Assembly: GCF_019635935.1 (NCBI RefSeq)
Contig: NZ_JAHBYN010000001.1
Location: forward strand, 1,116,001-1,180,000
Reading direction: 5' to 3'
DNA from: Parvibaculum sp.
Lineage (GTDB): Bacteria; Pseudomonadota; Alphaproteobacteria; Parvibaculales; Parvibaculaceae
Length of the DNA: 64,000 nucleotides
Shown here: positions 22,698 through 32,492 of the stretch, in pieces
Numbering within the stretch: position 1 is the first letter of the stretch
How the letters are laid out: every line of letters begins with the position of its first letter
Translations under genes and position numbers: made by a program
The notes under the pieces: model-generated
The model's input: the letters and a program-made list of their open reading frames with translations, nothing else
Told to the model about the DNA's origin: nothing
The model's database searches: none

Positions 22698-23387
22698 ATG
22701 AAACAGATGAAGCAGGCCGTGAAATTCACATTCGACACCCATTTCGACGCCCCCACGTCGCGAACGGGCGAAGACGCGCGGACACATCGCAATCCGACCG
22801 CAGCCGACGTCGAACGGGCGCGGACCGAAGGCTATGCGGCGGGCTTCGCCGCCGGCGAGACCGAAGCGGCCGCACGCGCGGATCGTGAGCTCAGCACGGC
22901 GATGAACGAGCTTGCCGCAGGCGCCGCCGGCCTGATCGCCGCTCTGGACGCCCGAATGAAATCCCTGACCGCCGAAGCAACCCAGCTCGCGGTGGCATGT
23001 GCCAGAAAGCTCGCGCCGGCGACAATTGCGACAAGACCGGAAGCCGAAATCGAGGCGGTGCTGCGCGACTGTCTTTCGCACCTCAACCGCGAACCGCACA
23101 TTCTGCTGCGCGTATCGACCGGTCTGGTCGACCGTCTCAAGGAAACCGTCGATCGCATGGCGATGGAGCGCGGTTTGACGGGCCGCATCATCCTTCTCGG
23201 CGAGCCGGAGATGGGCGACGGCGACTGCGTTGTCGAGTGGGCCGATGGCGGCGTCGTCAGGTCCCACGACGACATCGAGAATGAAATCGCACAGATCGTC
23301 GCGCGCTATATCGAAACGCTGTCCGTGCAATCCAACCCTGATCTTGCCATGCCGGAATTCGGCCTGGCGGACAGCGATAGAACCTGA
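22698..23387 (+). CDS. fliH: Flagellar export ATPase regulator FliH
   Basis: FliH keeps the FliI ATPase inactive and docks it to the C ring through FliN. The 229-aa product starts at ATG 22698 (MKQMKQAVKFTFDTHFDAP). An in-frame TTG at 22665 overlapping the fliG stop is less likely. The Ala/Glu-rich AAGFAAGETEAAARADRELS region contains the GxxxG-like spacing typical of FliH/YscL helices. The C-terminal half (AIEAVLRDCLSHLNREPHIL region) fits the FliH fold. Placement between fliG and fliN supports the call. Confidence 0.85.
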   Translation: MKQMKQAVKFTFDTHFDAPTSRTGEDARTHRNPTAADVERARTEGYAAGFAAGETEAAARADRELSTAMNELAAGAAGLIAALDARMKSLTAEATQLAVACARKLAPATIATRPEAEIEAVLRDCLSHLNREPHILLRVSTGLVDRLKETVDRMAMERGLTGRIILLGEPEMGDGDCVVEWADGGVVRSHDDIENEIAQIVARYIETLSVQSNPDLAMPEFGLADSDRT

Positions 23388-23418
23388 CACCGAACGAATT
23401 CTCCAAGGAGTTGATCCG

Positions 23419-23775
23419 ATGGCCGACCAGGAAGAAGAGATGGCGCTGCCCGACCTCGCAAATGCGGCTGACTTGCCGGCGGTTGCGGACGGCGCTCAGG
23501 GTGCCGACGAAGAAGAGAGCGTTCGTTCAGCGCACGATCTCGAAGCGGTGTTCGATGTTCCCGTCAACGTGTCGGCCGTACTCGGCAAAACGCATGTCGA
23601 GGTATCGAACCTCCTCAAGCTCGGTCGCGGCGCCATTGTCGAACTCGACCGGAAGGTCGGCGAAGCAATCGACATTTATGTCAACGACCGCCTCGTCGCG
23701 CGCGGCGAAGTCGTCGTGGTCGACGACCGGCTCGGCGTCACCATGACCGAGATCGTCAAGGGTGGCGTCAGCTGA
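23419..23775 (+). CDS. fliN: Flagellar motor switch protein FliN
   Basis: The 118-aa protein has an acidic N-terminal extension of about 35 residues and a SpoA/FliN core (VFDVPVNVSAVLGKTHVEVS, LLKLGRGAIVELDRKVGEAI, DIYVNDRLVARGEVVVVDDR). It builds the base of the C ring and receives FliH-FliI-substrate complexes. Start at ATG 23419 after AAGGAGTTGATCCG. Confidence 0.94.
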   Translation: MADQEEEMALPDLANAADLPAVADGAQGADEEESVRSAHDLEAVFDVPVNVSAVLGKTHVEVSNLLKLGRGAIVELDRKVGEAIDIYVNDRLVARGEVVVVDDRLGVTMTEIVKGGVS

Positions 23776-23833
23776 ACGCCGACGCTTCGAAATTTTTGAG
23801 TAAAACCGGAAAAAGAAAGTAGAGGAGCCGCAG

Positions 23834-25201
23834 ATGCGCCTTCTGATCGTCGGAACCCTGAACGGGCAGCTCTCCACCGCCACAAAAATGGCGATGGCCA
23901 AGGGCGCCAAGGTCACGCACACGGAAACGGTCGACCAGGCGATCGACACGCTGCGGTCCGGTCGCGGTGCCGACCTGATGATGGTCGATGTCGCGGCCGA
24001 CATCGCAAACCTGATCGCCCGGTTGCAAAGCGAACATATCTGCGTGCCCGTCGTTGCCTGCGGCGTCGAAACCGACGCCCGTGCGGCGGTCAATGCCATT
24101 CGCGCCGGCGCCAAGGAATACATCCCCCTGCCGCCCGACGCCGAGCTCATCGCCGCCGTGCTTGCCGCCGTCGCGGAAGAAAGCCATGCGCTGGTCTTCC
24201 AGGACCCGAAGATGGCCAGCGTCGTGAAGCTTGCCGATCAGGTCGCGGCGTCGGAAGCCAGCATCCTCATCACCGGTGAATCCGGCACCGGCAAGGAAGT
24301 GATGGCTCACTATGTCCACAGCCGTTCGCTGCGCCGCGACAAGCCCTTCATCTCGGTCAACTGCGCCGCGATCCCCGAAAACCTCCTCGAGTCGGAACTC
24401 TTCGGACATGAGAAAGGCGCGTTCACCGGCGCCATCGCGCGACGCATCGGCAAGTTCGAGGAAGCGGACGGCGGCACCCTGCTTCTCGACGAAATCAGCG
24501 AAATGGACATTCGTCTCCAGGCGAAGCTGTTGCGCGCCATTCAGGAGCGCGTCATCGACCGCGTCGGCGGCAAGACGCCGGTCCGTGTCGATATCCGCAT
24601 CATCGCGACGTCGAACCGTGACCTGCAGTCCGAAGCGCGCGCCGGCCGGTTCCGCGAAGACCTGTTCTATCGACTGAATGTGGTCAATCTTCAGCTGCCG
24701 CCGTTGCGCGAGCGGCCGGCCGACATCATGGCTCTCTCGGAGCATTTCGCGAAGCGCTACGCGCGCACCAACGGCCTTGTCTCGAAGCCGATTTCGACCG
24801 AAGCCCGCCGCTTTCTCGCTCATCACCGCTGGACCGGCAACGTTCGCGAGCTCGAAAACACGATGCACCGCGCCGTGTTGCTGGCCGCCGGCGACGAAAT
24901 CGACATCGAGGCAATCCGCCTTCCCGACGGCACACGGCTTGACGATGCAAATCTGGGCGGCGTCGCGCAGAAGGCGGCGGCAGCAGCCGATTCCGTCTCC
25001 CGCGCCTTTGTCGGCAAGACCGTTTCCGAAGTTGAGCAGGACCTGATCCTGCAAACGCTCGATCACTGCCTCGGCAACCGCACACATGCCGCCAACATTC
25101 TCGGGATCTCGATCCGGACGCTTCGCAACAAGCTGAAGGAATATGGCGAGCAGGGCATTTCCATTCCGACGCCCGGCGAAGCCCGTCCGCAATTCGGTTG
25201 A
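23834..25201 (+). CDS. flbD: Sigma-54-dependent flagellar activator FlbD
   Basis: The 455-aa protein has an N-terminal receiver-like domain (1-115) that lacks a standard acidic phosphorylation pocket, as in Caulobacter FlbD. An AAA+ core follows with Walker A GESGTGKE (148-155), GAFTGA sigma-54 contact loop and Walker B GGTLLLDEIS. The C-terminal Fis-type HTH is near 410-440 (ANILGISIRTLRNKLKEY). It activates late flagellar promoters such as that at 17014 and in Caulobacter represses fliF. It lies 58 bases after fliN and 38 before flhA. Confidence 0.94.
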   Translation: MRLLIVGTLNGQLSTATKMAMAKGAKVTHTETVDQAIDTLRSGRGADLMMVDVAADIANLIARLQSEHICVPVVACGVETDARAAVNAIRAGAKEYIPLPPDAELIAAVLAAVAEESHALVFQDPKMASVVKLADQVAASEASILITGESGTGKEVMAHYVHSRSLRRDKPFISVNCAAIPENLLESELFGHEKGAFTGAIARRIGKFEEADGGTLLLDEISEMDIRLQAKLLRAIQERVIDRVGGKTPVRVDIRIIATSNRDLQSEARAGRFREDLFYRLNVVNLQLPPLRERPADIMALSEHFAKRYARTNGLVSKPISTEARRFLAHHRWTGNVRELENTMHRAVLLAAGDEIDIEAIRLPDGTRLDDANLGGVAQKAAAAADSVSRAFVGKTVSEVEQDLILQTLDHCLGNRTHAANILGISIRTLRNKLKEYGEQGISIPTPGEARPQFG

Positions 25202-25239
25202 GATTTCTCCGGCACGGTCCGGCCTCTGAAAGTTAGAAG

Positions 25240-27375
25240 ATGAGCGATACGAGCTCCGCCGCAGCAAAGACCGCATCGACCGGGGGCATGACGCTCTTCG
25301 GTGCGACGCCGCGATCCATCATGGCCAACCTTGCCACGCGCGGCGATCTCGCGCTGGCCCTCGGCGTCATGGCGATCATCGTCGTCCTGATCCTGCCGTT
25401 GCCGGCCTTCCTGCTCGACTTTTCGCTCGCCATCTCGATCACCTTCTCCGTGCTGGTGTTGATGACGGCACTTTTCATTCAGAAGCCGCTGGAATTCAGC
25501 GCCTTTCCGACGGTTCTCCTGATTGCCACCATGCTGCGGCTGGCGCTGAACCTCGCCTCGACGCGCCTTATTCTCGGCGAAGGCCACGAAGGAACGGACA
25601 GTGCCGGCAAGGTCATCGAGGCCTTCGGCAATTTCGTGATGCAGGGCAATTTCGTCATCGGCATCATCGTCTTCTCGATCCTGGTCATCGTGAACTTTGT
25701 CGTCATCACCAAGGGTTCGGGCCGCATCGCGGAAGTCGCCGCACGCTTCACCCTCGATGCGATGCCCGGCAAGCAGATGGCGATCGACGCCGATCTGTCC
25801 GCCGGTCTGATCGACGAGAACGAGGCGCGGACGCGCCGGTCCAATCTCGAGAAGGAAAGCTCCTTCTTCGGCGCCATGGACGGCGCCTCGAAGTTCGTTC
25901 GCGGCGATGCGGTCGCAGGCTTGCTGATCACTTTCATCAACATCGTCGGCGGCATCGTCATCGGTGTCGCGCAAAACAACCTGAGCTTCGGCGACGCCGC
26001 GCATACCTACACCTTGCTCACGATCGGCGATGGACTTGTCAGCCAGATCCCGGCCCTCATCGTGTCGACCGCGGCCGGCCTGCTCGTCTCGAAGGCCGGC
26101 GTCGAGGGCGCGGCCGACGAAGCGTTGTTCGACCAGCTTTCGGGCTACCCACAGGCGCTCGGCATGTCGTCTTTCGTGATGGGCACGATGGCGCTGTTGC
26201 CCGGCCTGCCGGCCGTCCCCTTCCTCATCCTTGCAAGCGGCGCAGGCGGACTTGCGTTCTATTTGATGCGATCGAGAAAGAAGCGAGCCGACGACATTGT
26301 CGACGCGCAGGAACGCGAGGCCGCGGCGGTTCCGGCGACGGAGGAGCCGATCAGCACGGCATTGCGCATGGACGAACTGCGCCTCGAAATCGGCTACGCG
26401 CTGCTGCCCCTGATAAACGGCAAGGACCATCAGAAGCTCACCGACCAGATCAAGGCGCTGCGCCGCCAGATCGCAAGCGACATGGGCTTTGTCATGCCGT
26501 CGGTGCGGATTCTCGACAACGTCCAGCTCGACGCCAACGCCTATGTCATCCGCGTCAAGGAAGTCGAGTCCGGTCGCGGCGACGTCTATGTCGGCCAGCT
26601 TCTGGTCATGGACCCGCGTGGCGACCAGATTCAGCTTCCGGGCCTCCACACAACGGAACCGGCTTTCGGCCTGCCCGCCACCTGGGTCGACGAAGGCTTG
26701 CGCGAGGAGGCATCCTTCCGCGGTTACACGGTCGTCGACCCGCCGACGGTCCTGACCACGCATCTGACCGAGATCATCAAGGACAACATGGCCGAGCTGC
26801 TCTCCTATGCGGAAGTGCAGAAGTTGATCGACGAATTGGGCAAGGAGCACAAGAAACTTGTCGACGACCTGGTCCCATCGCAAATCACGATCACAGGCAT
26901 ACAGCGTGTGCTCCAGACCCTGTTGACCGAACGCATCTCGATCCGCGACCTGCCGACCATCATGGAAGGGATCGCCGAAGCCGTCGGCCACACGCAGAGC
27001 CTGACGATGATTACCGAGCATGTGCGCGCGCGCCTTGCACGGCAGATTTGCGCCGCACATTCCGACACCGAAAACGCGGTGCCGCTCGTAACCCTTTCAC
27101 CGCGCTGGGAGCAAGCCTTTGCCGAGTCTCTGATTGGCCAGGGCGAGGAAAAGCAACTCGCGATGCAACCGTCGCTCCTGCAGGAGTTCATCGCAACGAT
27201 GCGCGACCGGTTCGAGGATGCAGCCCGTGCCGGCGAGGTGCCGGTGCTGCTGACAAGCCCCGGCGTCCGGCCCTATGTTCGCTCGATCATCGAACGCTTC
27301 AGGCCCCAGACCTTCGTCATGTCGCAGAATGAAATTCACCCGCGCGTCCGGCTGCGCACGGTCGGCACGGTGTAA
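25240..27375 (+). CDS. flhA: Flagellar export gate protein FlhA
   Basis: The 711-aa protein has about eight membrane helices in residues 30-330 (ALGVMAIIVVLILPLPAFLL; LLIATMLRLALNLASTRLIL, the FHIPEP signature region). A large cytoplasmic domain (about 360-690) docks chaperone-substrate complexes. The family hallmark KQMAIDADLSAGLIDENEAR is intact. It is the export-gate ring of the flagellar type III system. It is followed by flhF after 20 bases. Confidence 0.96.
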   Translation: MSDTSSAAAKTASTGGMTLFGATPRSIMANLATRGDLALALGVMAIIVVLILPLPAFLLDFSLAISITFSVLVLMTALFIQKPLEFSAFPTVLLIATMLRLALNLASTRLILGEGHEGTDSAGKVIEAFGNFVMQGNFVIGIIVFSILVIVNFVVITKGSGRIAEVAARFTLDAMPGKQMAIDADLSAGLIDENEARTRRSNLEKESSFFGAMDGASKFVRGDAVAGLLITFINIVGGIVIGVAQNNLSFGDAAHTYTLLTIGDGLVSQIPALIVSTAAGLLVSKAGVEGAADEALFDQLSGYPQALGMSSFVMGTMALLPGLPAVPFLILASGAGGLAFYLMRSRKKRADDIVDAQEREAAAVPATEEPISTALRMDELRLEIGYALLPLINGKDHQKLTDQIKALRRQIASDMGFVMPSVRILDNVQLDANAYVIRVKEVESGRGDVYVGQLLVMDPRGDQIQLPGLHTTEPAFGLPATWVDEGLREEASFRGYTVVDPPTVLTTHLTEIIKDNMAELLSYAEVQKLIDELGKEHKKLVDDLVPSQITITGIQRVLQTLLTERISIRDLPTIMEGIAEAVGHTQSLTMITEHVRARLARQICAAHSDTENAVPLVTLSPRWEQAFAESLIGQGEEKQLAMQPSLLQEFIATMRDRFEDAARAGEVPVLLTSPGVRPYVRSIIERFRPQTFVMSQNEIHPRVRLRTVGTV

Positions 27376-27395
27376 TCCGGGAGAGGCGGCGTCGC

Positions 27396-28523
27396 ATGCG
27401 GTTGAGAACATTTCTCGCAGAATCGATGACCGACGCCATCGTTCAAGTACGCGCCGCGCTGGGTGACGACGCAATCATCGTCTCGTCGCACGAGAACGAT
27501 CGCGGTTCGATCGAGGTTACGGCAGCCGTCGAAACCGCGCCGCAGGTCAACAGTGACGCCGGGAACAGACAAGACGCTGGCGGCCTTGAGCACCGCCTCG
27601 AACAAATGTTGCGCGCCCGGCTGCAGGCGCCGGCGGCGTCCGCCGCCGAAACCTCGCCATCGGCCGGCGCACCCATCGTTCCGTTCGACAGGTCGACAAT
27701 CGGGGCCGCGCTCGAGGCGCATGCCGTTCCATCGGCGCTGAGAAACGATCTGCTGGTCTCCGCCATCGCACTCGACCGCGGGGACGCGATCGCCGCACTG
27801 GCTGGCGCACTCGAGGCACGTCTTGGATTTGAACCCCTGCCGGTTCGTCCGCAAGCGCCGGTCATGGCGATCGGCCTGCCCGGCGCCGGCAAAACCGTCA
27901 CCCTTGCAAAGCTTGCCGCGCGCGCCGTGGTCGATGGCGCGCCGGTCGACATCGTTACAACCGATACGGTGCGGACGGGGGCGGTCGCGCAAGGCGAGGC
28001 TTACGCCCAACTCATCGGCGTTCACTTGCGCCGGGCCGAGAGCATCGACGCGCTGTCGTTACTCCTCGACGAAGGCAACCCGTCAGAAGGCACCGTCGGA
28101 GACCGATCTCACCGGCCTTGTTTCATCGACACGGCAAGTGTCAATCCCTTCGACCGCGACGAATTTGCCGCGCTTCACCGCCTGACACAGAACGCGCGCA
28201 TCGCCGCCGGCGTCGAACCCGTGCTGGTTCTGTCGGCCCTTGGAGATGCCGACGTGTCGCGCGAAGCGGCAATCGAGTTTGCGCGTCTCGGCGCACGACG
28301 CATCGTCGCCACACAACTTGATATCGCCCGCCGCATCGGCCCCGTTCTGGCGGCGGCCGACGCATCGGGCTTGGCAATCGCTCAAATCAGCGTGACGCCC
28401 TATCTCGCCCGGGGTCTGGCACAGATGAATGCATATGTCTGCGCCCGGATGATACTGAACGACAGCGCCGCCGCCGCCGCAACGCCGGCACCAATGACGC
28501 GCCACGCGGGACAAAGACCATGA
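27396..28523 (+). CDS. flhF: SRP-type GTPase FlhF
   Basis: The 375-aa protein starts MRLRTFLAESMTDAIVQVRA, the FlhF N-terminal signature. A GTPase NG domain follows with GLPGAGKTVTLAKLAARA (about 165-182) as P-loop and DIVTTDTVRTGA downstream. FlhF sets the site and number of flagella. The D-x-x-G switch region is less typical (FIDTASVNPFD), so GTPase details may differ. It overlaps flhG by four bases (ATGA), as these partners usually are. Confidence 0.85.
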   Translation: MRLRTFLAESMTDAIVQVRAALGDDAIIVSSHENDRGSIEVTAAVETAPQVNSDAGNRQDAGGLEHRLEQMLRARLQAPAASAAETSPSAGAPIVPFDRSTIGAALEAHAVPSALRNDLLVSAIALDRGDAIAALAGALEARLGFEPLPVRPQAPVMAIGLPGAGKTVTLAKLAARAVVDGAPVDIVTTDTVRTGAVAQGEAYAQLIGVHLRRAESIDALSLLLDEGNPSEGTVGDRSHRPCFIDTASVNPFDRDEFAALHRLTQNARIAAGVEPVLVLSALGDADVSREAAIEFARLGARRIVATQLDIARRIGPVLAAADASGLAIAQISVTPYLARGLAQMNAYVCARMILNDSAAAAATPAPMTRHAGQRP

Positions 28524-29338
28524 ACGCCATACGCATGATCCAGGTCGCATCGGGAAAAGGTGGCATCGGGAAAACCTGGTTTGCCGTCTCCATCGCGCAT
28601 GCGCTCGCCGCGGCGCGCCGGCGCGTGCTTCTGTTCGACGGCGATCTGGGACTTGCCAACATCGACGTACAGCTTGGTCTTTCTCCCCGTCACGACCTTG
28701 GCGACGTTATTTCGGGCCGCGTGACGCTCGCGGAAGCGATTGTGACCTACCGCCCCGAATCGATGGGTGGCGCGGAAGCAGGCGGCAGTTTCGACATTCT
28801 GGCGGGCAAGTCGGGCTCCGGCGTCTTGAGCGCGCTGACCCGGCCGGAAGTTGCCGGCCTCGCGACAGGCCTCGTTGCCCTGAGCGACGCCTATGATCAT
28901 ATCGTGTCGGACCTCGCGGCCGGCCTCGACCAATCCGTCATGTCGCTTTGCGTCAATGGCGGCATCACGATTGTGCTTGTCAGCGACGAACCGACATCGC
29001 TCACCGACGCTTACGCGTTCATCAAGCTGTTGACGATGCAGGAGCCGGGCGCGGACATTCGCATCGTCGTTAACATGGCAAACGACAAAGACCATGCGCG
29101 GCGGACCCATGCGGCGTTAACCAACGCGTGCCGCAACTTCCTTGGCATCGACCCGCCGTTCCTCGGCTTCGTTCCGCGCGACGAGCTCGTCCGTGACGCC
29201 ATTCGGCACCAGATGCCCATTTTGTTCCGGCATCCGCAAGCCAGGGCGAGCGAGGCGGTACAGAAGATCGCCAGAGAAATCCTCATTCTTTCCGCCGGAA
29301 ATCCCCGGCCGGCAGGTGCGTCAACGCAATCTGCGTGA
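28520..29338 (+). CDS. flhG: MinD/ParA-type ATPase FlhG (FleN-like)
   Basis: The 272-aa protein has the deviant Walker A ASGKGGIGKTWFAVSIA (about 10-26), where the early Lys is the MinD-type signature lysine. RVLLFDGDLGLANIDVQLGL follows, and VSDLAAGLDQSVMSL is the A'/B-like motif region. With FlhF it limits the number of flagella by numerical control of FlhF and the activator. The ATGA overlap with flhF supports coupled synthesis. Confidence 0.88.
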   Translation: MNAIRMIQVASGKGGIGKTWFAVSIAHALAAARRRVLLFDGDLGLANIDVQLGLSPRHDLGDVISGRVTLAEAIVTYRPESMGGAEAGGSFDILAGKSGSGVLSALTRPEVAGLATGLVALSDAYDHIVSDLAAGLDQSVMSLCVNGGITIVLVSDEPTSLTDAYAFIKLLTMQEPGADIRIVVNMANDKDHARRTHAALTNACRNFLGIDPPFLGFVPRDELVRDAIRHQMPILFRHPQARASEAVQKIAREILILSAGNPRPAGASTQSA

Positions 29339-29509
29339 CGGTTTTGCGACGCAGACTGACGTTTTTTGCACTGCAAACCGCTAGACCTTGTCTCATTTTG
29401 GTCTAACCTCTGCCGGAACCGCCGGACCCCATATGTATGGTGGCAGACAGGGTGGCGGATCGGGCTGGAAGAGGGTGTCTTCCGGTGAGTGCAGTTTTAG
29501 GGGGACTCG

Positions 29510-29833
29510 ATGGAACTAACGGAATATTTGAATCAGGCGCTCGCCTGGGCGCGTATGGGATTCGACACGGTCAATTCCATACAGGGGCTTGTCATCGCGC
29601 TGATCGCTGCGGTCATCATGACACGCTACAACAAGATCATTGTCTTCGCGCTCGGCGCGACGATTGTCCATGAGTTGGTCAACATCGGTCGCAACGTTTA
29701 TGGCGGCGCCGCAGACCCTCTTCCGGATTATCTGAATGTCGAGGTGTTGAAGCTCGTTGCCATACGCTTCGTGGGCTATCTGATTGCGATCAGCCTGATC
29801 TATCTCGTCCGGCGGCTTTTCTTCCGCGGCTAA
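29510..29833 (+). CDS. Unrecognised small membrane protein after flhG
   Basis: The 107-aa protein starts at ATG 29510 after AGGGGGACTCG. Hydrophobic segments at about 27-45 (GLVIALIAAVIMTRYNKIIV), 46-60 and 82-102 (VGYLIAISLIYLVRRLF) predict two to three membrane helices. It follows flhG after 171 bases and overlaps yajQ tail-to-tail by four bases. The position suggests a link with flagella or polarity, but no family is recognised and the long gap allows an independent promoter. Confidence 0.65.
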   Translation: MELTEYLNQALAWARMGFDTVNSIQGLVIALIAAVIMTRYNKIIVFALGATIVHELVNIGRNVYGGAADPLPDYLNVEVLKLVAIRFVGYLIAISLIYLVRRLFFRG

Positions 29834-30315
29834 TCGCGGAAGTTTTCGTATTGAAGGGGCTGCTCGATGGGCAGCCCCTTCACAAACTGGATAGCGGCCT
29901 GAAGGTCGTCTCGCTTTTTGCCCGAGACGCGCAGTTCATCGCCTTGTATCGCGACTTGCACCTTGAGCCCCGATCCCTTGATATCCTTCACAATACGCTT
30001 GGCCAGGTCCTTCTCGATGCCGTTGAGGATCGCCACCTTCTGCCGCACGCTCTGCCCCGCGGCACGTTCGGGCTCCTTGTAGTCGAGCACGCCGGCCTCG
30101 ATTTTCCGCCGCGCGAGATGACCCTGCAATATTTCGTGCACCTGCTTGAGTTTCAGGTCGTCATCCGCATGGATGGTCAACTCCCCCTCCTTCCGCTCCA
30201 CCTTGCAATGCGACCCTTTGAAGTCGTATCGCTGCTCGATTTCGCGCGCCACATTCTGCAGCGCGTTGTCGATTTCGGCGAAGTCGGTTTTGGAGACGAT
30301 ATCGAAGGAAGGCAT
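29830..30315 (-). CDS. yajQ: YajQ family nucleotide-binding protein
   Basis: The 161-aa protein matches YajQ over its whole length (SFDIVSKTDFAEIDNALQNV; REIEQRYDFKGSHCKVER; AGQSVRQKVAIL; ELRVSGKKRDDLQAAI). Two RNP-like domains make up the fold. Members bind RNA/nucleotides and some act as cyclic-di-GMP effectors. Intact. Confidence 0.95.
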   Translation of the reverse strand: MPSFDIVSKTDFAEIDNALQNVAREIEQRYDFKGSHCKVERKEGELTIHADDDLKLKQVHEILQGHLARRKIEAGVLDYKEPERAAGQSVRQKVAILNGIEKDLAKRIVKDIKGSGLKVQVAIQGDELRVSGKKRDDLQAAIQFVKGLPIEQPLQYENFRD

Positions 30316-30391
30316 GGAAATGTCCGCTCCGGAATGGTCGGGCGGACATTCTAGATCGAAAAGCGGCTGCTCGGAAAGTGGTTGCCGGCGG

Positions 30392-30802
30392 CTACTGCCG
30401 GCGGTGGATCGTCAACGCGATTTCATCGAGCGAACTCTGCTCGGCGCGCATGGCCTCCTTGCGGATCTTGCGCTTCCGATTGCCGTCGAGGAGCTCGTAT
30501 TTCTTGAGTTCGCGGAACGCATCGGCGAGTTCTTCCTTCGCCGTGTCGAGCTGCCTCTCGATGCCTTCGATCGATTCCAGAATGTTCTCGCGGCGGCGCA
30601 GCACCGACTTGGCAAACATCGGATAGGCGAAATGCGCCACGTCGGAAATCCCGGCCTTGCGCTGCTCGGCCTCGACCTGCGCCTCGAGATCGCGCTCGCG
30701 CTGGCGGAACTCGCCAAGCATCAGCTCGAGCTCGGCAACCTTGCGGCGCTTCTCATCGACCTGGAACTTGTGCAGCCGGATCAGGGACTCGCGGTTGCGC
30801 AT
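30392..30802 (-). CDS. fliJ: Flagellar export chaperone FliJ
   Basis: The 136-aa protein is a near-continuous coiled coil (RLHKFQVDEKRRKVAELELM; FRELKKYELLDGNRKRKIRK), as expected for FliJ, the central stalk and chaperone-escort protein of the flagellar export ATPase. Its start at 30802 abuts the fliI stop, the standard fliI-fliJ order. Sequence-level similarity to FliJ is low, as in most species. Confidence 0.88.
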   Translation of the reverse strand: MRNRESLIRLHKFQVDEKRRKVAELELMLGEFRQRERDLEAQVEAEQRKAGISDVAHFAYPMFAKSVLRRRENILESIEGIERQLDTAKEELADAFRELKKYELLDGNRKRKIRKEAMRAEQSSLDEIALTIHRRQ

Positions 30803-32136
30803 TATTCAATCTCCTCGGAAACAGGCTTGTCGGCCAGTATTTCCGCCAACGCCGCATAGCCGGTCGCAAGATCGCTGGCTTCGTCCTTGCGCTGCGCCAG
30901 ATAGGCCTCAAGCGCCGGCTGATAGTGAATGGCCTCGTCGACCAGCGGATCGGAGCCGGCTCGATAGGCGCCAAGACGGATCAACTCTTCCATGTCGCTA
31001 TAGGTCGCCATCAGCGTCCGCGCGCGGCGGATAAGGGCATTCTCGTCCAGCGCATTGCAATCCGGCATGGTGCGCGAGACGGATTTGAGAACGTTGATCG
31101 CGGGATAGCGGCCGCGCTCGGCGATGGCCCGCTCCATCACGATATGACCATCGAGGATCGCGCGCACGGCGTCTGCGACCGGTTCGTTGTGGTCGTCGCC
31201 GTCGACGAGCACCGTGAAAAGCCCGGTAATGCTGCCCTGCCCCGTGCCGGGGCCGGCGCGCTCAAGCAGTTTCGGCAGTTCGGCGAAGACGGTCGGCGTA
31301 TAGCCCTTGGTCGTCGGCGGCTCACCGGTCGACAGGCCGATCTCGCGCTGGGCGATGGCAAAGCGCGTCACGCTGTCCATCATGCACAGAACATCCTTGT
31401 CGAGATCGCGGAAATACTCCGCCAGCGCCAGCGTCAGATAGGCCGCCTGCCGGCGCATCAGTGCCGGCTCGTCGGACGTGGCAACCACCACCACCGAGCG
31501 CGCAAGGCCTTCAGGCCCGAGATCGTCCTCGATGAATTCCTGGACTTCGCGTCCGCGTTCGCCGATCAGGCCGATCACGGCAACGTCGCATGCCGTGTTT
31601 CGCGCCAGCATCGACAGCAGCACCGACTTGCCGACACCGGAACCGGCGAAAATGCCCATGCGTTGACCGCGGCAGCAGGTGGTGAATGTATTGAGCGCGC
31701 GAACGCCGAGATCGACCTTGCCCTTCACCCTTTGGCGGGTGTGAGCGGGCGGCGGCGTGTTGCGCAGCGCGTAGGGCTCGTGCCCCTGCCCGATCGGACC
31801 CTTGCCGTCGATGGGTTCGCCCATGGCGTTGACGACGCGGCCGAGCCACGCGCTCGACGGATAGACATGCGGTTCTTCGGAGGAAAGCACGGCCTTGCAG
31901 CCGACGCCGATACCGGACAATGAACCGAAGGGCAGACAGAGCGCGCGATTGTCGCGGAAGCCGACGACCTCGCAAGTCACGTCTTCGCCCAGACGGTTGG
32001 TCACGGCGAGACGGCTGCCGACGCCCATGGCGTGAAGCGGCCCGGCCACCTCGACTACCAGCCCCTGAACGCTGAAGACGCGGCCATAATGTTTGACTTC
32101 GGCGATCTCACCGATTTCCGCCAACAATGCTCGCAC
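30802..32136 (-). CDS. fliI: Flagellum-specific ATPase FliI
   Basis: The 444-aa protein is the hexameric export ATPase of the flagellar type III apparatus. [17 protein letters not shown] is the P-loop (near residue 160 of this start). [20 protein letters not shown] and [20 protein letters not shown] are family signatures. The frame stays open to an ATG at 32190, but homology-like sequence begins at [11 protein letters not shown], so GTG 32136 is preferred. It forms an operon with fliJ and is divergent from ctrA. Confidence 0.95.
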   Translation of the reverse strand: MRALLAEIGEIAEVKHYGRVFSVQGLVVEVAGPLHAMGVGSRLAVTNRLGEDVTCEVVGFRDNRALCLPFGSLSGIGVGCKAVLSSEEPHVYPSSAWLGRVVNAMGEPIDGKGPIGQGHEPYALRNTPPPAHTRQRVKGKVDLGVRALNTFTTCCRGQRMGIFAGSGVGKSVLLSMLARNTACDVAVIGLIGERGREVQEFIEDDLGPEGLARSVVVVATSDEPALMRRQAAYLTLALAEYFRDLDKDVLCMMDSVTRFAIAQREIGLSTGEPPTTKGYTPTVFAELPKLLERAGPGTGQGSITGLFTVLVDGDDHNEPVADAVRAILDGHIVMERAIAERGRYPAINVLKSVSRTMPDCNALDENALIRRARTLMATYSDMEELIRLGAYRAGSDPLVDEAIHYQPALEAYLAQRKDEASDLATGYAALAEILADKPVSEEIE

Positions 32137-32492
32137 CGGCCTGTAGCCCCCGCTACGCAAACCCCCTGGGGGCCTGCTGAAATATCCCAAGAACGCGAAA
32201 CCGGGACCTCGGCTTGCGCCGATCCGGCCTCACGGGAGCGATCATGGCGCGAAGACTTTAAGGCCGCGTAAACCCTGACCGGCCAATCTTTCTCCCTAAC
32301 GGAACGGCCGGGCGCTGCGGAATTCCCGCAGGATCGGTGGCTTTCAGGAACTTAAAAAGGTCCGCTAAATTTTTCTGAATTTTTTCTGTTTCGATTAACC
32401 TTTGTTAACCAAATCGCCTTAAGGTCCGAATTCTGGATTAACCGGGCTGCAGGCGACACGGGGCTGTCCTACATCGCCGAAGTGGGGGACCA
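32137..32492. promoter_or_regulatory. fliI/ctrA divergent control region with CtrA-like boxes
   Basis: This 356-base gap holds TTAACC at 32395-32400 and 32405-32410 (TTAA-N6-TTAA), plus TTAA at 32419-32422 and 32438-32441. These are clustered within 100 bases of the ctrA start in an AT-rich stretch. They resemble CtrA half-sites (TTAACC), although the spacing between the first pair is six rather than seven bases. Autoregulation of ctrA is established in Caulobacter. No GANTC methylation site was noticed here. Confidence 0.55.

Noticed and set aside
25063..27060. 665-codon frame antisense to flhA
   Set aside because: Typical shadow in high-GC DNA. FlhA on the other strand is full length and strongly recognisable.
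32137..32190. N-terminal extension of FliI to ATG 32190
   Set aside because: The extra 18 residues are Gly/Arg/Pro-rich and unlike FliI starts; the recognisable sequence begins at the GTG at 32136.
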